Part shown: piece by piece, positions 1 to 11,903 of the stretch
How positions within the stretch are numbered: the first letter of the stretch is position 1
How the letters are laid out: each line of letters starts with the position of its first letter
Origin: Lumbricus terrestris
Lineage: Eukaryota > Annelida > Clitellata > Crassiclitellata > Lumbricidae
Direction of reading: 5' to 3'
NCBI GenBank assembly: GCA_949752735.1
Contig: OX457046.1
Span: 33,285,316 to 33,349,315, forward strand
DNA: 64,000 nt
The notes under the pieces: model-generated
Database searches by the model: none
What the model was told of the DNA's origin: nothing
What the model saw: only the letters and a program-made list of their open reading frames with translations
Program-made: the position numbers and the translations under genes

Positions 1-330
1 AACGTTCCTTCTTGCAAAGCTAACTATATCCAAAATTAAAGCGAAACGATTTCCCAATCTGACTCTGTTGTCTTGAATTCTTGACATTAACAGCGATGAA
101 GAAATATTCTTACAACATTTATCAGAAGTTTCAAAACACATGCTTGCCCTCTCTTCTTCCGGTAGGCCTATGTCTATCAAAACCATCACAGTTAAAAGTT
201 AAGCTACCGCACATTGCTGGATTAATTAGAATTCAATGATAAATGCCCTAGCTGAATGAAAAGACATTCAGCATTCATGATACGTGCTCTACTTCGGAGT
301 TAAGTTACACGCTACATTTTAAAACGACGT

Positions 331-402
331 TGACCCCGACGTGATTTGAACACGCAACCTTCTGATCTGGAGTCAGACGCGCTACCGTTGCGCCACGGAG
401 TC
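331..402 (-). tRNA. tRNA-Trp (CCA)
   Basis: A 72-nt cloverleaf read on the minus strand, with CCA anticodon in the loop CTCCAGA, intact acceptor stem and discriminator A. A T-run (minus strand of aaaa at 321-324) lies a few bases downstream and can end Pol III transcription. It is the same copy type as 9,110-9,181. Confidence 0.95.
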
Positions 403-728
403 AGTACAACGAGAAACTGGCAAGACGCTCAATTGTTCATTTTCAAAATGCTTATCTGTCATCGCAGTAATGACCAGTAGAGCCCGAAAAAACCCAGACA
501 AGACAAGCTCAAGATGATTACGAAGATCGTTCTAATTCAGGCAGCAAGCATATTTTCGTCAATTCCTCTTCACTACAAAACAATAGCAGGTAAGATGGAA
601 TGATTTGCCTTTTGTGCACTTAATGAGATCGATGGAGAAGCTAAAATCGGAACATCTGTGTGATTCATGATACGTGTTGATGCGAAGAGCAACGTGTTGA
701 TACGAAGAGCAGTTCACCACATCAACAA

Positions 729-799
729 GCATCGGTGGTTCAGTGGTAGAATGCTCGCCTGCCACGCGGGCGGCCCGGGTTCGATTCCCGGCCGATGCA
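729..799 (+). tRNA. tRNA-Gly (GCC), junction copy
   Basis: A 71-nt tRNA with anticodon GCC in loop TGCCACG and a paired acceptor stem. Its left flank matches that of the Gly gene at 9,508 and its right flank that of the Gly gene at 10,160, so it sits exactly at a 652-bp deletion. The right flank begins gcacgcgcct and has no T-run until ctttttc near 849-855. Confidence 0.95.
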
Positions 800-1053
800 C
801 GCGCCTGTTCGTGTACGGAATGAATGAATAAATCCTGAGCGTGTTTCGACTTTTTCACTCATTCAACAGTGTTCTGCTTTTCAAAATCGAGAGCTTGACC
901 GAATGTAGAATTTTTCTTTTCTTATGTTTACAAAAGTTACTTCCCGTTGTGAAGAGTTCTCTGAAGCGAGTCCGATGTTAAGTTTTTGCTTGAAAAAGCA
1001 AACAAAACCAGGAAGGAAAATTGTAACCGACCCCCGGGAATTAGTCGGGTGTT

Positions 1054-1126
1054 TGCCCAGACCCGGGATTGAACCGGGGACCTTTAGATCTTCAGTCTAA
1101 CGCTCTCCCAACTGAGCTATCTAGGC
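1054..1126 (-). tRNA. tRNA-Phe (GAA)
   Basis: A 73-nt minus-strand tRNA with anticodon GAA (CTGAAGA), A box TAGCTCAGTTGG and B box GGTTCAATCCC. The acceptor stem pairs fully with one T4-G69 wobble, shared by all eight Phe copies. A TTTT terminator lies about 35 nt downstream. Confidence 0.95.
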
Positions 1127-1441
1127 CGGTGATATCGAACACAACGCTCCTTCTTGCAAAGCTAACTACATCCAAATTAAAGCGAAACGATTTGCCATTC
1201 TGACTCTGCTGTCTTGAGTTCTTGACATTACCATCGACATTTATCAAAACACATGCTTGTCCTCTCTTCTTTATGGAAAGTCGATCAAAATCATCACAGT
1301 TAAAAGTTAAGCTATCGCACATTGCTGGAATTGGCCAAATTACAATTCAATGATAAGTACCTTATGTGAACGGAAAGACATTCAACAATCCCTCGTTCTC
1401 TACTTCGCAGTTAAGTTACACGCTACATTTTAAAACGAAGT

Positions 1442-1513
1442 TGACCCCGACGTGATTTGAACACGCAACCTTCTGATCTGGAGTCAGACGCGCTACCGTT
1501 GCGCCACGGAGTC
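1442..1513 (-). tRNA. tRNA-Trp (CCA)
   Basis: A 72-nt intact minus-strand Trp gene. A TTTT run follows closely downstream. Its counterpart is 10,873-10,944. Confidence 0.95.
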
Positions 1514-1835
1514 AGTACAATTGCAAATTGTCAAGTTGCTCAATAGTTCATTTAAAAAAACATATATATTTATCATCGCACTAATGACCAGTTGACCACG
1601 AGAAAACAGACAAGAGAAACATAAGATGATTACGAAGATCGTTCTAATTTAAGCAGAATATTTTCGTCAATTCCTTTTCACTACAACACAATGACAAGTA
1701 AGATTGAATGATGTGCCTTTTGCCTACCGGTACTTAATAAGACCGATAGAGAAGTAAAACAAGTATGCTCAAATCGGAACGTCTGTGTGATTCATGATAC
1801 GTGTTGATACGAAGAGCAGTTCATCACATCAACAA

Positions 1836-1906
1836 GCTTCGGTGGTTCAGTGGTAGAATGCTCGCCTGCCACGCGGGCGGCCCGGGTTCGATTCCCGGCC
1901 GATGCA
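1836..1906 (+). tRNA. tRNA-Gly (GCC), acceptor-stem mismatch
   Basis: Identical to the other Gly genes except that base 3 is T (GCTTCGG instead of GCATCGG), which leaves a T3-T70 mismatch in the acceptor stem. Promoter boxes and anticodon are intact and TTTT follows at once. It may be a weak gene or a pseudogene. The copy at 11,267 has the same change. Confidence 0.85.
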
Positions 1907-2472
1907 CATTTTGATGCTTTTCATGTAAGGAATCAAGACTAGGATGGAATTCGGTACTTACTCTTCATGGCACTCATTGTTGCAGGATTGCAAAGTGGGG
2001 TTCAACCTAATAGTTCTGAATTGCAAGCATGTGCGTGCGCACAAGGCAATTGCTGGTGTGAAACATGGCTTTGAAATTATTCTAAGCGATATCAGGCCGG
2101 CTATTTTGACCGATCCCGGAATTTAGTGGGTCTCATTGCCCCGCAGTCAGTACATACGCCAATATAATTATGTTCATTTCCGAATGCATATTGGTCAACG
2201 CTTCTATAACCAATTTTGCCTAAACACGCAAAAGACCAATGACTTGAAGCCAATTCCTCATCAGCACTCAACAATTTATCTGGCGAATTTGGAGCAGAAT
2301 GTCACTATTTGCAACTGCGATTTTCTCAAGAAACAGACAAATATAATAATAAGAACGATGTGAAAACGTCGTTATTCATAAATAAAAGCAGGTAAAACAC
2401 GAAACGCAAACTTGATCGCTTGTGGGGTCTGTGAGAAGCGTTCAAAAGACTAGCAGCGAACGATGATAACAA

Positions 2473-2543
2473 GCATCGGTGGTTCAGTGGTAGAATGCTC
2501 GCCTGCCACGCGGGCGGCCCGGGTTCGATTCCCGGCCGATGCA
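2473..2543 (+). tRNA. tRNA-Gly (GCC)
   Basis: A 71-nt intact gene. The 3' flank starts gcacgcgcct and lacks the near T-run; the first run of four or more T lies about 50 nt downstream. Confidence 0.94.
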
Positions 2544-2797
2544 CGCGCCTGTTCGTGTAAGGAATGAATGAATAAATCCTGAGCGTGTTTCGACTTTTTC
2601 ACTCATTCAACAGTGTTCTGTTTTTCAAAATCGAGAGCTTGACCGAATGTAGAAATTTTCTTTTCGTATGTTTACAAAAGTTACTTCCCGTTGTGAAGAG
2701 TTCTCTGAAGCGAGTCCGATGTTAAGTTTTTGCTTTAAAAAGCAAACAAAACCAGGAAGGAAAATTGTAACCGACCCCCGGGAATTAGTCGGGTGTT

Positions 2798-2870
2798 TGC
2801 CCAGACCCGGGATTGAACCGGGGACCTTTAGATCTTCAGTCTAACGCTCTCCCAACTGAGCTATCTAGGC
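2798..2870 (-). tRNA. tRNA-Phe (GAA)
   Basis: A 73-nt gene, same sequence as 1,054-1,126. Its counterpart in the second block is 12,229-12,301. Confidence 0.95.
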
Positions 2871-3178
2871 CGGTGATATCAAACACACCGCTCCTTCTTG
2901 CAAAGCTAACTACATCCAAATTAAAGCGAAACGATTTGCCATTCTGACTCTGTTGTCTTGAGTTCTTGACATTACCATCGACATTTATCAAAACACATGC
3001 TTGTCCTCTCTTCTTTATGGAAAGTCGATCAAAATCATCACAGGTAAAAGTTAAGCTATCGCACATTGCTGGATTTGGCCAAATTACAATTCAATGATAA
3101 GTACCTTAGGTGAATGGAAAGACATTCAACGATCCCTCGTTCTCTACTTCGCTTCCACGCTACATTTTAAAACGAAGT

Positions 3179-3250
3179 TCACCCCGACGTGATTTGAACA
3201 CGCAACCTTCTGATCTGGAGTCAGACGCGCTACCGTTGCGCCACGGAGTC
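3179..3250 (-). tRNA. tRNA-Trp (CCA), G1-G72 mismatch
   Basis: Anticodon and arms are as in the other Trp genes, but the 3' end reads GGGGTG instead of GGGGTC before the discriminator. The first acceptor pair becomes G1-G72, which may harm end processing or charging. The copy at 12,610 has the same change. Confidence 0.85.
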
Positions 3251-3586
3251 AGTACAATTGCAAATCGTCAAGTTGCTCAATAGTTCATTTAAAAAAACAT
3301 ATATATTTATCATCGCACTAATGACCTGTTGACCACGAAAAAACAGACAAGAGAAGCATAAGATGATTACGAAGATCGTTCTAATTTAGGCGGCATATTT
3401 TCGTCAATTCCTCTTCACTACACCACAATGACAGATAAGATGGAATGATGTCCCTTTTGCATAATTATTAAGTCCGATAGAGAAGTAAAACAAGTATGCT
3501 CAAATCGGAACGTCTGTGTGATTCATGATACGTGTTGATACGAAGAGCAACGTGTTGATACGAAGAGCAGTTCACCACATCAACAA

Positions 3587-3657
3587 GCATCGGTGGTTCA
3601 GTGGTAGAATGCTCGCCTGCCACGCGGGCGGCCCGGGTTCGATTCCCGGCCGATGCA
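3587..3657 (+). tRNA. tRNA-Gly (GCC)
   Basis: A 71-nt intact gene with TTTT four bases after the gene. It starts the first 2,059-bp module. The 5' flank has a 20-bp tandem duplication (acgtgttgatacgaagagca twice) that is single at 12,998. Confidence 0.95.
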
Positions 3658-4243
3658 CATTTTGATGCTTTTCATGTAAGGAATCAAGACTGGGATAGAA
3701 TTCGGTACTTACTTTTCATGGCACTCATTGTTGCAGGATTGCAAAGTGGGGTTCAACCTAATATTTCTGAATTGCAAGCATATGCGTGCGTACAAGGCAG
3801 TTGCTGGTGTAAAACATGCTCTTCATAATCGCTGGACTAAGTTTGGCTTCGAATTCAGAGCGATATCAGCAATTTTGACCGATCGCGGAATTTAGTGGGT
3901 CTCATTGACCCGCCTTCAGTACATTTGCCACTATGTTCATTTCCGAATGCATATTGTTGGTCAACGCTTCTATGACCGATTTCACCTAAACACGCAGGAG
4001 AATAATAATGACTTGAAACCAATTCCTCATCAGCACTCAACAATTTATCTGGCGAATTTGGAGCAGAATGTCACAATTTGCAATTGGTTTCCTCAAGAAG
4101 CAGACAAAATGAATATAATAAGAAGAATGATTTGAAAACGTCGTTATTCATAACTTCAGGTAGGTAAAACATCAAATGCAAACTTGCTAGTTTGTGGGTC
4201 TGTGACAAGCGTTCAAAAGACAAGCAGCCAACGATAATAACAA

Positions 4244-4314
4244 GCATCGGTGGTTCAGTGGTAGAATGCTCGCCTGCCACGCGGGCGGCCCGGGTTCGAT
4301 TCCCGGCCGATGCA
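4244..4314 (+). tRNA. tRNA-Gly (GCC)
   Basis: A 71-nt intact gene with an immediate TTTT terminator. Its surroundings (about 4,231-4,490) are the source-like sequence of the inverted copy at about 5,172-5,437. Confidence 0.95.
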
Positions 4315-4571
4315 CATTTTGATCCTGTTCGTGTGGGGATTGAATGAATAAAGGAGTGTGTTTCGACTTTTCCCTCAATCAACAGTTTTTCTGTTTTCCA
4401 AAATTGAGAGCTTGACCGAATGTGGAGTTTTTTCTTTTCGTATGTATACAAAAGTGACCTCCCGTCGTGAAGTGTTCTCCTAAGCGAGTCCGGCGCTAAT
4501 TTTTTGCTTAAAAAAGCAAACAAAACCAGGAAGAAAAATTGTAACCGACCCCCGGGAATTAGTCGGGTGTT

Positions 4572-4644
4572 TGCCCAGACCCGGGATTGAACCGGGGACC
4601 TTTAGATCTTCAGTCTAACGCTCTCCCAACTGAGCTATCTAGGC
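4572..4644 (-). tRNA. tRNA-Phe (GAA)
   Basis: A 73-nt intact Phe gene on the minus strand, second gene type of the 2.06-kb module. Confidence 0.95.
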
Positions 4645-4990
4645 CGGTGATATCAAACACAACGTTCCTTCTTGCAAAGCTAACTATATCCAAAATTAAA
4701 GCGAAACGATTTGCCAATCTGACTCTGTTGTCTTGAATTCTTGACATTAACAGCGATGAAGAAATATTCTTACAACATTTATCAGAAGTTTCAAAACACA
4801 TGCTTGCCCTCTCTTCTTCCGGTAGGCCTATGTCTATCAAAACCATCACAGTTAAAAGTTAAGCTACCGCACATTGCTGGATTAATTAGAATTCAATGAT
4901 AAATGCCCTAGCTGAATGAAAAGACATTCAGCATTCATGATACGTGCTCTACTTCGGAGTTAAGTTACACGCTACATTTTAAAACGACGT

Positions 4991-5062
4991 TGACCCCGAC
5001 GTGATTTGAACACGCAACCTTCTGATCTGGAGTCAGACGCGCTACCGTTGCGCCACGGAGTC
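4991..5062 (-). tRNA. tRNA-Trp (CCA)
   Basis: A 72-nt intact Trp gene with a near TTTT run on the minus strand. Confidence 0.95.
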
Positions 5063-5171
5063 AGTACAACGAGAAACTGGCAAGATGCTCAATTGTTCAT
5101 TTTCAAAATGCATATTCTATCATCGCAGTAATGACCAGTAGAGCCCGAAAAAACAGACAAGAGAAGCTTAA

Positions 5172-5437
5172 GACTAAGAGAACTCCTCACGAAGGGAGGT
5201 CACTTTTGTAAACATACGAAAAGAAAAAACCCCACATTCGGTCAAGCTCTCAATTTTGGAAAACAGAAAAGCTATTGATTGAGTGAAACAGTCGAAACAC
5301 ACTCCTTTATTCATTCAATCCCCACACGAACAGGATCAAAATGTGCATCGGCCGGGAATCGAACCCGGGCCGCCCGCGTGGCAGGCGAGCATTCTACCAC
5401 TGAACCACCGATGCTTGTTATTATCATTGGCTGCTTG
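5172..5437 (-). repeat. Inverted duplication carrying tRNA-Gly
   Basis: This stretch is the reverse complement, with a few differences, of about 4,231-4,490: the Gly gene plus its downstream flank. It replaces a short spacer segment found at 9,290-9,310. It puts two Gly genes in opposite orientation either side of Phe and Trp, with about 680 bp between the arms. Confidence 0.85.
5344..5414 (-). tRNA. tRNA-Gly (GCC), inverted copy
   Basis: A 71-nt intact gene, one of only two Gly genes on the minus strand. Its own downstream flank reads CATTTTGATCC, so the terminator was carried along. Confidence 0.95.
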
Positions 5438-5645
5438 TTCTAATTCAGGCAGCATATTTTCGTCTATTCCTCTTCACTACAACACAATGACAGGTAAGAT
5501 GGAATGATTTGCCTTTTGTGCACTTAATGAGATGGATAGAGAAGCAAAGCAAGTGTGCTAAAATCGGAACATCTGTGTGATTCATGATACGTGTTGATAC
5601 GAAGAGCAACGTGTTGATACGAAGAGCAGTTCACCACATCAACAA

Positions 5646-5716
5646 GCATCGGTGGTTCAGTGGTAGAATGCTCGCCTGCCACGCGGGCGGCCCGGGTTCG
5701 ATTCCCGGCCGATGCA
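5646..5716 (+). tRNA. tRNA-Gly (GCC)
   Basis: Intact gene that starts the second 2.06-kb module, 2,059 bp from the equivalent gene at 3,587. A near TTTT follows. Confidence 0.95.
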
Positions 5717-6302
5717 CATTTTGATGCTTTTCATGTAAGGAATCAAGACTGGGATAGAATTCGGTACTTACTTTTCATGGCACTCATTGTTGCAGGATTG
5801 CAAAGTGGGGTTCAACCTAATATTTCTGAATTGCAAGCATATGCGTGCGTACAAGGCAGTTGCTGGTGTAAAACATGCTCTTCATAATCACTGGACTAAG
5901 TTTGGCTTCGAATTCAGAGCGATATCAGCAATTTTGACCGATCGCGGAATTTAGTGGGTCTCATTGACCCGCCTTCAGTACATTTGCCACTATGTTCATT
6001 TCCGAATGCATATTGTTGGTCAACGCTTCTATGACCGATTTCACCTAAACACGCAGGAGAATAATAATGACTTGAAACCAATTCCTCATCAGCACTCAAC
6101 AATTTATCTGGCGAATTTGGAGCAGAATGTCACAATTTGCAATTGGTTTCCTCAAGAAGCAGACAAAATGAATATAATAAGAAGAATGATATGAAAACGT
6201 CGTTATTCATAACTTCAGGTAGGTAAAACATCAAATGCAAACTTGCTAGTTTGTGGGTCTGTGACAAGCGTTCAAAAGACAAGCAGCCAACGATAATAAC
6301 AA

Positions 6303-6373
6303 GCATCGGTGGTTCAGTGGTAGAATGCTCGCCTGCCACGCGGGCGGCCCGGGTTCGATTCCCGGCCGATGCA
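6303..6373 (+). tRNA. tRNA-Gly (GCC)
   Basis: Intact gene with a near TTTT, equivalent to 4,244-4,314. Confidence 0.95.
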
Positions 6374-6630
6374 CATTTTGATCCTGTTCGTGTGGGGATT
6401 GAATGAATAAAGGAGTGTGTTTCGACTTTTCCCTCAATCAACAGTTTTTCTGTTTTCCAAAATTGAGAGCTTGATCGAATGTGGAGTTTTTTCTTTTCGT
6501 ATGTTTACAAAAGTGACCTCCCGTCGTGAAGTGTTCTCCTAAGCGAGTCCGGCGCTAATTTTTTGCTTAAAAAAGCAAACAAAACCAGGAAGGAAAATTG
6601 TAACCGACCCCCGGGAATTAGTCGGGTGTT

Positions 6631-6703
6631 TGCCCAGACCCGGGATTGAACCGGGGACCTTTAGATCTTCAGTCTAACGCTCTCCCAACTGAGCTATCTA
6701 GGC
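6631..6703 (-). tRNA. tRNA-Phe (GAA)
   Basis: Intact 73-nt Phe gene, equivalent to 4,572-4,644. Confidence 0.95.
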
Positions 6704-7049
6704 CGGTGATATCAAACACAACGTTCCTTCTTGCAAAGCTAACTATATCCAAAATTAAAGCGAAACGATTTGCCAATCTGACTCTGTTGTCTTGAATTCT
6801 TGACATTAACAGCGATGAAGAAATATTCTTACAACATTTATCAGAAGTTTCAAAACACATGCTTGCCCTCTCTTCTTCCGGTAGGCCTATGTCTATCAAA
6901 ACCATCACAGTTAAAAGTTAAGCTACCGCACATTGCTGGATTAATTAGAATTCAATGATAAATGCCCTAGCTGAATGAAAAGACATTCAGCATTCATGAT
7001 ACGTGCTCTACTTCGGAGTTAAGTTACACGCTACATTTTAAAACGACGT

Positions 7050-7121
7050 TGACCCCGACGTGATTTGAACACGCAACCTTCTGATCTGGAGTCAGACGCG
7101 CTACCGTTGCGCCACGGAGTC
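7050..7121 (-). tRNA. tRNA-Trp (CCA)
   Basis: Intact 72-nt Trp gene, equivalent to 4,991-5,062. Confidence 0.95.
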
Positions 7122-7403
7122 AGTACAACGAGAAACTGGCAAGATGCTCAATTGTTCATTTTCAAAATGCATATTCTATCATCGCAGTAATGACCAGTAG
7201 AGCCCGAAAAAAACAGACAAGAGAAGCTTAAGACTAAGAGAACTCTTCACGAAGGGAGGTCACTTTTGTAAACAAACGAAAAGGAAAAACCCCACATTCG
7301 GTCAAGCTCTCAATTTTGGAAAACAGAAAAGCTATTGATTGAGTGAAACAGTCGAAACACACTCCTTTATTCATTCAATCCCCACACGAACAGGATCAAA
7401 ATG

Positions 7404-7474
7404 TGCATCGGCCGGGAATCGAACCCGGGCCGCCCGCGTGGCAGGCGAGCATTCTACCACTGAACCACCGATGC
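7404..7474 (-). tRNA. tRNA-Gly (GCC), inverted copy
   Basis: Second minus-strand Gly gene, inside the inverted duplication of this module (about 7,232-7,498). Its terminator flank was carried with it. Confidence 0.95.
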
Positions 7475-7705
7475 TTGTTATTATCGTTGGCTGCTTGTTC
7501 TAATTCAGGCAGCATATTTTCGTCTATTCCTCTTCACTACAACACAATGACAGGTAAGATGGAATGATTTGCCTTTTGTGCACTTAATGAGATGGATAGA
7601 GAAGCAAAACAAGTGTGCTAAAATCGGAACATCTGTGTGATTCATGATACGTGTTGATACGAAGAGCAACGTGTTGATACGAAGAGCAGTTCACCACATC
7701 AACAA

Positions 7706-7776
7706 GCATCGGTGGTTCAGTGGTAGAATGCTCGCCTGCCACGCGGGCGGCCCGGGTTCGATTCCCGGCCGATGCA
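7706..7776 (+). tRNA. tRNA-Gly (GCC)
   Basis: Intact gene that starts the third module, 2,060 bp after 5,646. Confidence 0.95.
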
Positions 7777-8362
7777 CATTTTGATGCTTTTCATGTAAGG
7801 AATCAAGACTGGGATAGAATTCGGTACTTACTTTTCATGGCACTCATTGTTGCAGGATTGCAAAGTGGGGTTCAACCTAATATTTCTGAATTGCAAGCAT
7901 ATGCGTGCGTACAAGGCAGTTGCTGGTGTAAAACATGCTCTTCATAATCACTGGACTAAGTTTGGCTTCGAATTCAGAGCGATATCAGCAATTTTGACCG
8001 ATCGCGGAATTTAGTGGGTCTCATTGACCCGCCTTCAGTACATTTGCCACTATGTTCATTTCCGAATGCATATTGTTGGTCAACGCTTCTATGACCGATT
8101 TCACCTAAACACGCAGGAGAATAATAATGACTTGAAACCAATTCCTCATCAGCACTCAACAATTTATCTGGCGAATTTGGAGCAGAATGTCACAATTTGC
8201 AATTGGTTTCCTCAAGAAGCAGACAAAATGAATATAATAAGAAGAATGATATGAAAACGTCGTTATTCATAACTTCAGGTAGGTAAAACATCATATGCAA
8301 ACTTGCTAGTTTGTGGGTCTGTGACAAGCGTTCAAAAGACAAGCAGCCAACGATAATAACAA

Positions 8363-8433
8363 GCATCGGTGGTTCAGTGGTAGAATGCTCGCCTGCCACG
8401 CGGGCGGCCCGGGTTCGATTCCCGGCCGATGCA
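8363..8433 (+). tRNA. tRNA-Gly (GCC)
   Basis: Intact gene with a near TTTT, equivalent to 6,303-6,373. Confidence 0.95.
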
Positions 8434-8690
8434 CATTTTGATCCTGTTCGTGTGGGGATTGAATGAATAAAGGAGTGTGTTTCGACTTTTCCCTCAATCA
8501 ACAGTTTTTCTGTTTTCCAAAATTGAGAGCTTGACCGAATGTGGAGTTTTTTCTTTTCGTATGTTTACAAAAGTGACCTCCCGTCGTGAAGTGTTCTCCT
8601 AAGCGAGTCCGGCGCTAATTTTTTGCTTAAAAAAGCAAACAAAACCAGGAAGAAAAATTGTAACCGACCCCCGGGAATTAGTCGGGTGTT

Positions 8691-8763
8691 TGCCCAGACC
8701 CGGGATTGAACCGGGGACCTTTAGATCTTCAGTCTAACGCTCTCCCAACTGAGCTATCTAGGC
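8691..8763 (-). tRNA. tRNA-Phe (GAA)
   Basis: Intact 73-nt Phe gene. Just beyond it, near 8,780, the sequence begins to repeat position 1 of the window. Confidence 0.95.
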
Positions 8764-9109
8764 CGGTGATATCAAACACAACGTTCCTTCTTGCAAAGCT
8801 AACTATATCCAAAATTAAAGCGAAACGATTTCCCAATCTGACTCTGTTGTCTTGAATTCTTGACATTAACAGCGATGAAGAAATATTCTTACAACATTTA
8901 TCAGAAGTTTCAAAACACATGCTTGCCCTCTCTTCTTCCGGTAGGCCTATGTCTATCAAAACCATCACAGTTAAAAGTTAAGCTACCGCACATTGCTGGA
9001 TTAATTAGAATTCAATGATAAATGCCCTAGCTGAATGAAAAGACATTCAGCATTCATGATACGTGCTCTACTTCGGAGTTAAGTTACACGCTACATTTTA
9101 AAACGACGT

Positions 9110-9181
9110 TGACCCCGACGTGATTTGAACACGCAACCTTCTGATCTGGAGTCAGACGCGCTACCGTTGCGCCACGGAGTC
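9110..9181 (-). tRNA. tRNA-Trp (CCA)
   Basis: Intact 72-nt Trp gene. No inverted Gly follows in this module. Confidence 0.95.
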
Positions 9182-9507
9182 AGTACAACGAGAAACTGGC
9201 AAGACGCTCAATTGTTCATTTTCAAAATGCTTATCTGTCATCGCAGTAATGACCAGTAGAGCCCGAAAAAACCCAGACAAGACAAGCTCAAGATGATTAC
9301 GAAGATCGTTCTAATTCAGGCAGCAAGCATATTTTCGTCAATTCCTCTTCACTACAAAACAATAGCAGGTAAGATGGAATGATTTGCCTTTTGTGCACTT
9401 AATGAGATCGATGGAGAAGCTAAAATCGGAACATCTGTGTGATTCATGATACGTGTTGATGCGAAGAGCAACGTGTTGATACGAAGAGCAGTTCACCACA
9501 TCAACAA

Positions 9508-9578
9508 GCATCGGTGGTTCAGTGGTAGAATGCTCGCCTGCCACGCGGGCGGCTCGGGTTCGATTCCCGGCCGATGCA
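9508..9578 (+). tRNA. tRNA-Gly (GCC), C49T variant
   Basis: Same as the other Gly genes except ggctcgggtt in place of ggcccgggtt. The first T-stem pair becomes a T-G wobble, which should be tolerated. A near TTTT is present. Confidence 0.93.
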
Positions 9579-10159
9579 CATTTTGATGCTTTTCATGTAA
9601 GGAATCAAGACTGGGATGGAATTCGGTACTTACTTTTCATGGCACTCATTGTTGCAGATTTGCAAAGTGGGGTTCAACCTAATATTTCTGAATTGCAAGC
9701 ATTTGCATGCGTACAAGGCAATTGCTGATGCAAAATATGCTCTTCTAATCGCTGGACTAAGTTTGGTTTCGAAATACTAAGCGATATCAGGGAGGCAATT
9801 TTGACCGATCCCGGAATTTAGTGGGTCTCATTGCCCCGCCGTCAATACATTTGCCACTATGTTCATTTCCGAATGCATATTGACCAACGCTTCTATAATC
9901 AATTTTGCCTAAACACGCAGAAGACCAATGACTTGAAGCCAATTCCTCATCAGCACTCTACAATTTATCTGACGAATTTGGAGCAGAATGTCACTATTTG
10001 CAACTGGTTTCCTCAAGAAACAGACAAATATGATTACAAGAACGATGTGAAAACGTCGTTATTCATAACCTCAAGCAGGTAAAACACGAAACGCAAACTT
10101 GATCGTTTGTGGGGTCTGTGAGAAGCGTTCAAAAGACAAGCAGCGAACGATGATAACAA

Positions 10160-10230
10160 GCATCGGTGGTTCAGTGGTAGAATGCTCGCCTGCCACGCGG
10201 GCGGCCCGGGTTCGATTCCCGGCCGATGCA
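10160..10230 (+). tRNA. tRNA-Gly (GCC)
   Basis: Intact gene, but the 3' flank is the gcacgcgcct type without a near T-run. Confidence 0.94.
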
Positions 10231-10484
10231 CGCGCCTGTTCGTGTACGGAATGAATGAATAAATCCTGAGCGTGTTTCGACTTTTTCACTCATTCAACAG
10301 TGTTCTGCTTTTCAAAATCGAGAGCTTGACCGAATGTAGAATTTTTCTTTTCTTATGTTTACAAAAGTTACTTCCCGTTGTGAAGAGTTCTCTGAAGCGA
10401 GTCCGATGTTAAGTTTTTGCTTGAAAAAGCAAACAAAACCAGGAAGGAAAATTGTAACCGACCCCCGGGAATTAGTCGGGTGTT

Positions 10485-10557
10485 TGCCCAGACCCGGGAT
10501 TGAACCGGGGACCTTTAGATCTTCAGTCTAACGCTCTCCCAACTGAGCTATCTAGGC
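10485..10557 (-). tRNA. tRNA-Phe (GAA)
   Basis: Intact 73-nt Phe gene, counterpart of 1,054-1,126. Confidence 0.95.
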
Positions 10558-10872
10558 CGGTGATATCGAACACAACGCTCCTTCTTGCAAAGCTAACTAC
10601 ATCCAAATTAAAGCGAAACGATTTGCCATTCTGACTCTGCTGTCTTGAGTTCTTGACATTACCATCGACATTTATCAAAACACATGCTTGTCCTCTCTTC
10701 TTTATGGAAAGTCGATCAAAATCATCACAGTTAAAAGTTAAGCTATCGCACATTGCTGGAATTGGCCAAATTACAATTCAATGATAAGTACCTTATGTGA
10801 ACGGAAAGACATTCAACAATCCCTCGTTCTCTACTTCGCAGTTAAGTTACACGCTACATTTTAAAACGAAGT

Positions 10873-10944
10873 TGACCCCGACGTGATTTGAACACGCAAC
10901 CTTCTGATCTGGAGTCAGACGCGCTACCGTTGCGCCACGGAGTC
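10873..10944 (-). tRNA. tRNA-Trp (CCA)
   Basis: Intact 72-nt Trp gene, counterpart of 1,442-1,513. Confidence 0.95.
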
Positions 10945-11266
10945 AGTACAATTGCAAATTGTCAAGTTGCTCAATAGTTCATTTAAAAAAACATATATAT
11001 TTATCATCGCACTAATGACCAGTTGACCACGAGAAAACAGACAAGAGAAACATAAGATGATTACGAAGATCGTTCTAATTTAAGCAGAATATTTTCGTCA
11101 ATTCCTTTTCACTACAACACAATGACAAGTAAGATTGAATGATGTGCCTTTTGCCTACCGGTACTTAATAAGACCGATAGAGAAGTAAAACAAGTATGCT
11201 CAAATCGGAACGTCTGTGTGATTCATGATACGTGTTGATACGAAGAGCAGTTCATCACATCAACAA

Positions 11267-11337
11267 GCTTCGGTGGTTCAGTGGTAGAATGCTCGCCTGC
11301 CACGCGGGCGGCCCGGGTTCGATTCCCGGCCGATGCA
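11267..11337 (+). tRNA. tRNA-Gly (GCC), acceptor-stem mismatch
   Basis: Carries the same A3T change (GCTTCGG) as 1,836, giving a T3-T70 mismatch. The change therefore predates the block duplication. Confidence 0.85.
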
Positions 11338-11903
11338 CATTTTGATGCTTTTCATGTAAGGAATCAAGACTAGGATGTAATTCGGTACTTACTCTTCATG
11401 GCACTCATTGTTGCAGGATTGCAAAGTGGGGTTCAACCTAATAGTTCTGAATTGCAAGCATGTGCGTGCGCACAAGGCAATTGCTGGTGTGAAACATGGC
11501 TTTGAAATTATTCTAAGCGATATCAGGCCGGCTATTTTGACCGATCCCGGAATTTAGTGGGTCTCATTGCCCCGCAGTCAGTACATACGCCAATATAATT
11601 ATGTTCATTTCCGAATGCATATTGGTCAACGCTTCTATAACCAATTTTGCCTAAACACGCAAAAGACCAATGACTTGAAGCCAATTCCTCATCAGCACTC
11701 AACAATTTATCTGGCGAATTTGGAGCAGAATGTCACTATTTGCAACTGCGATTTTCTCAAGAAACAGACAAATATAATAATAAGAACGATGTGAAAACGT
11801 CGTTATTCATAAATAAAAGCAGGTAAAACACGAAACGCAAACTTGATCGCTTGTGGGGTCTGTGAGAAGCGTTCAAAAGACTAGCAGCGAACGATGATAA
11901 CAA

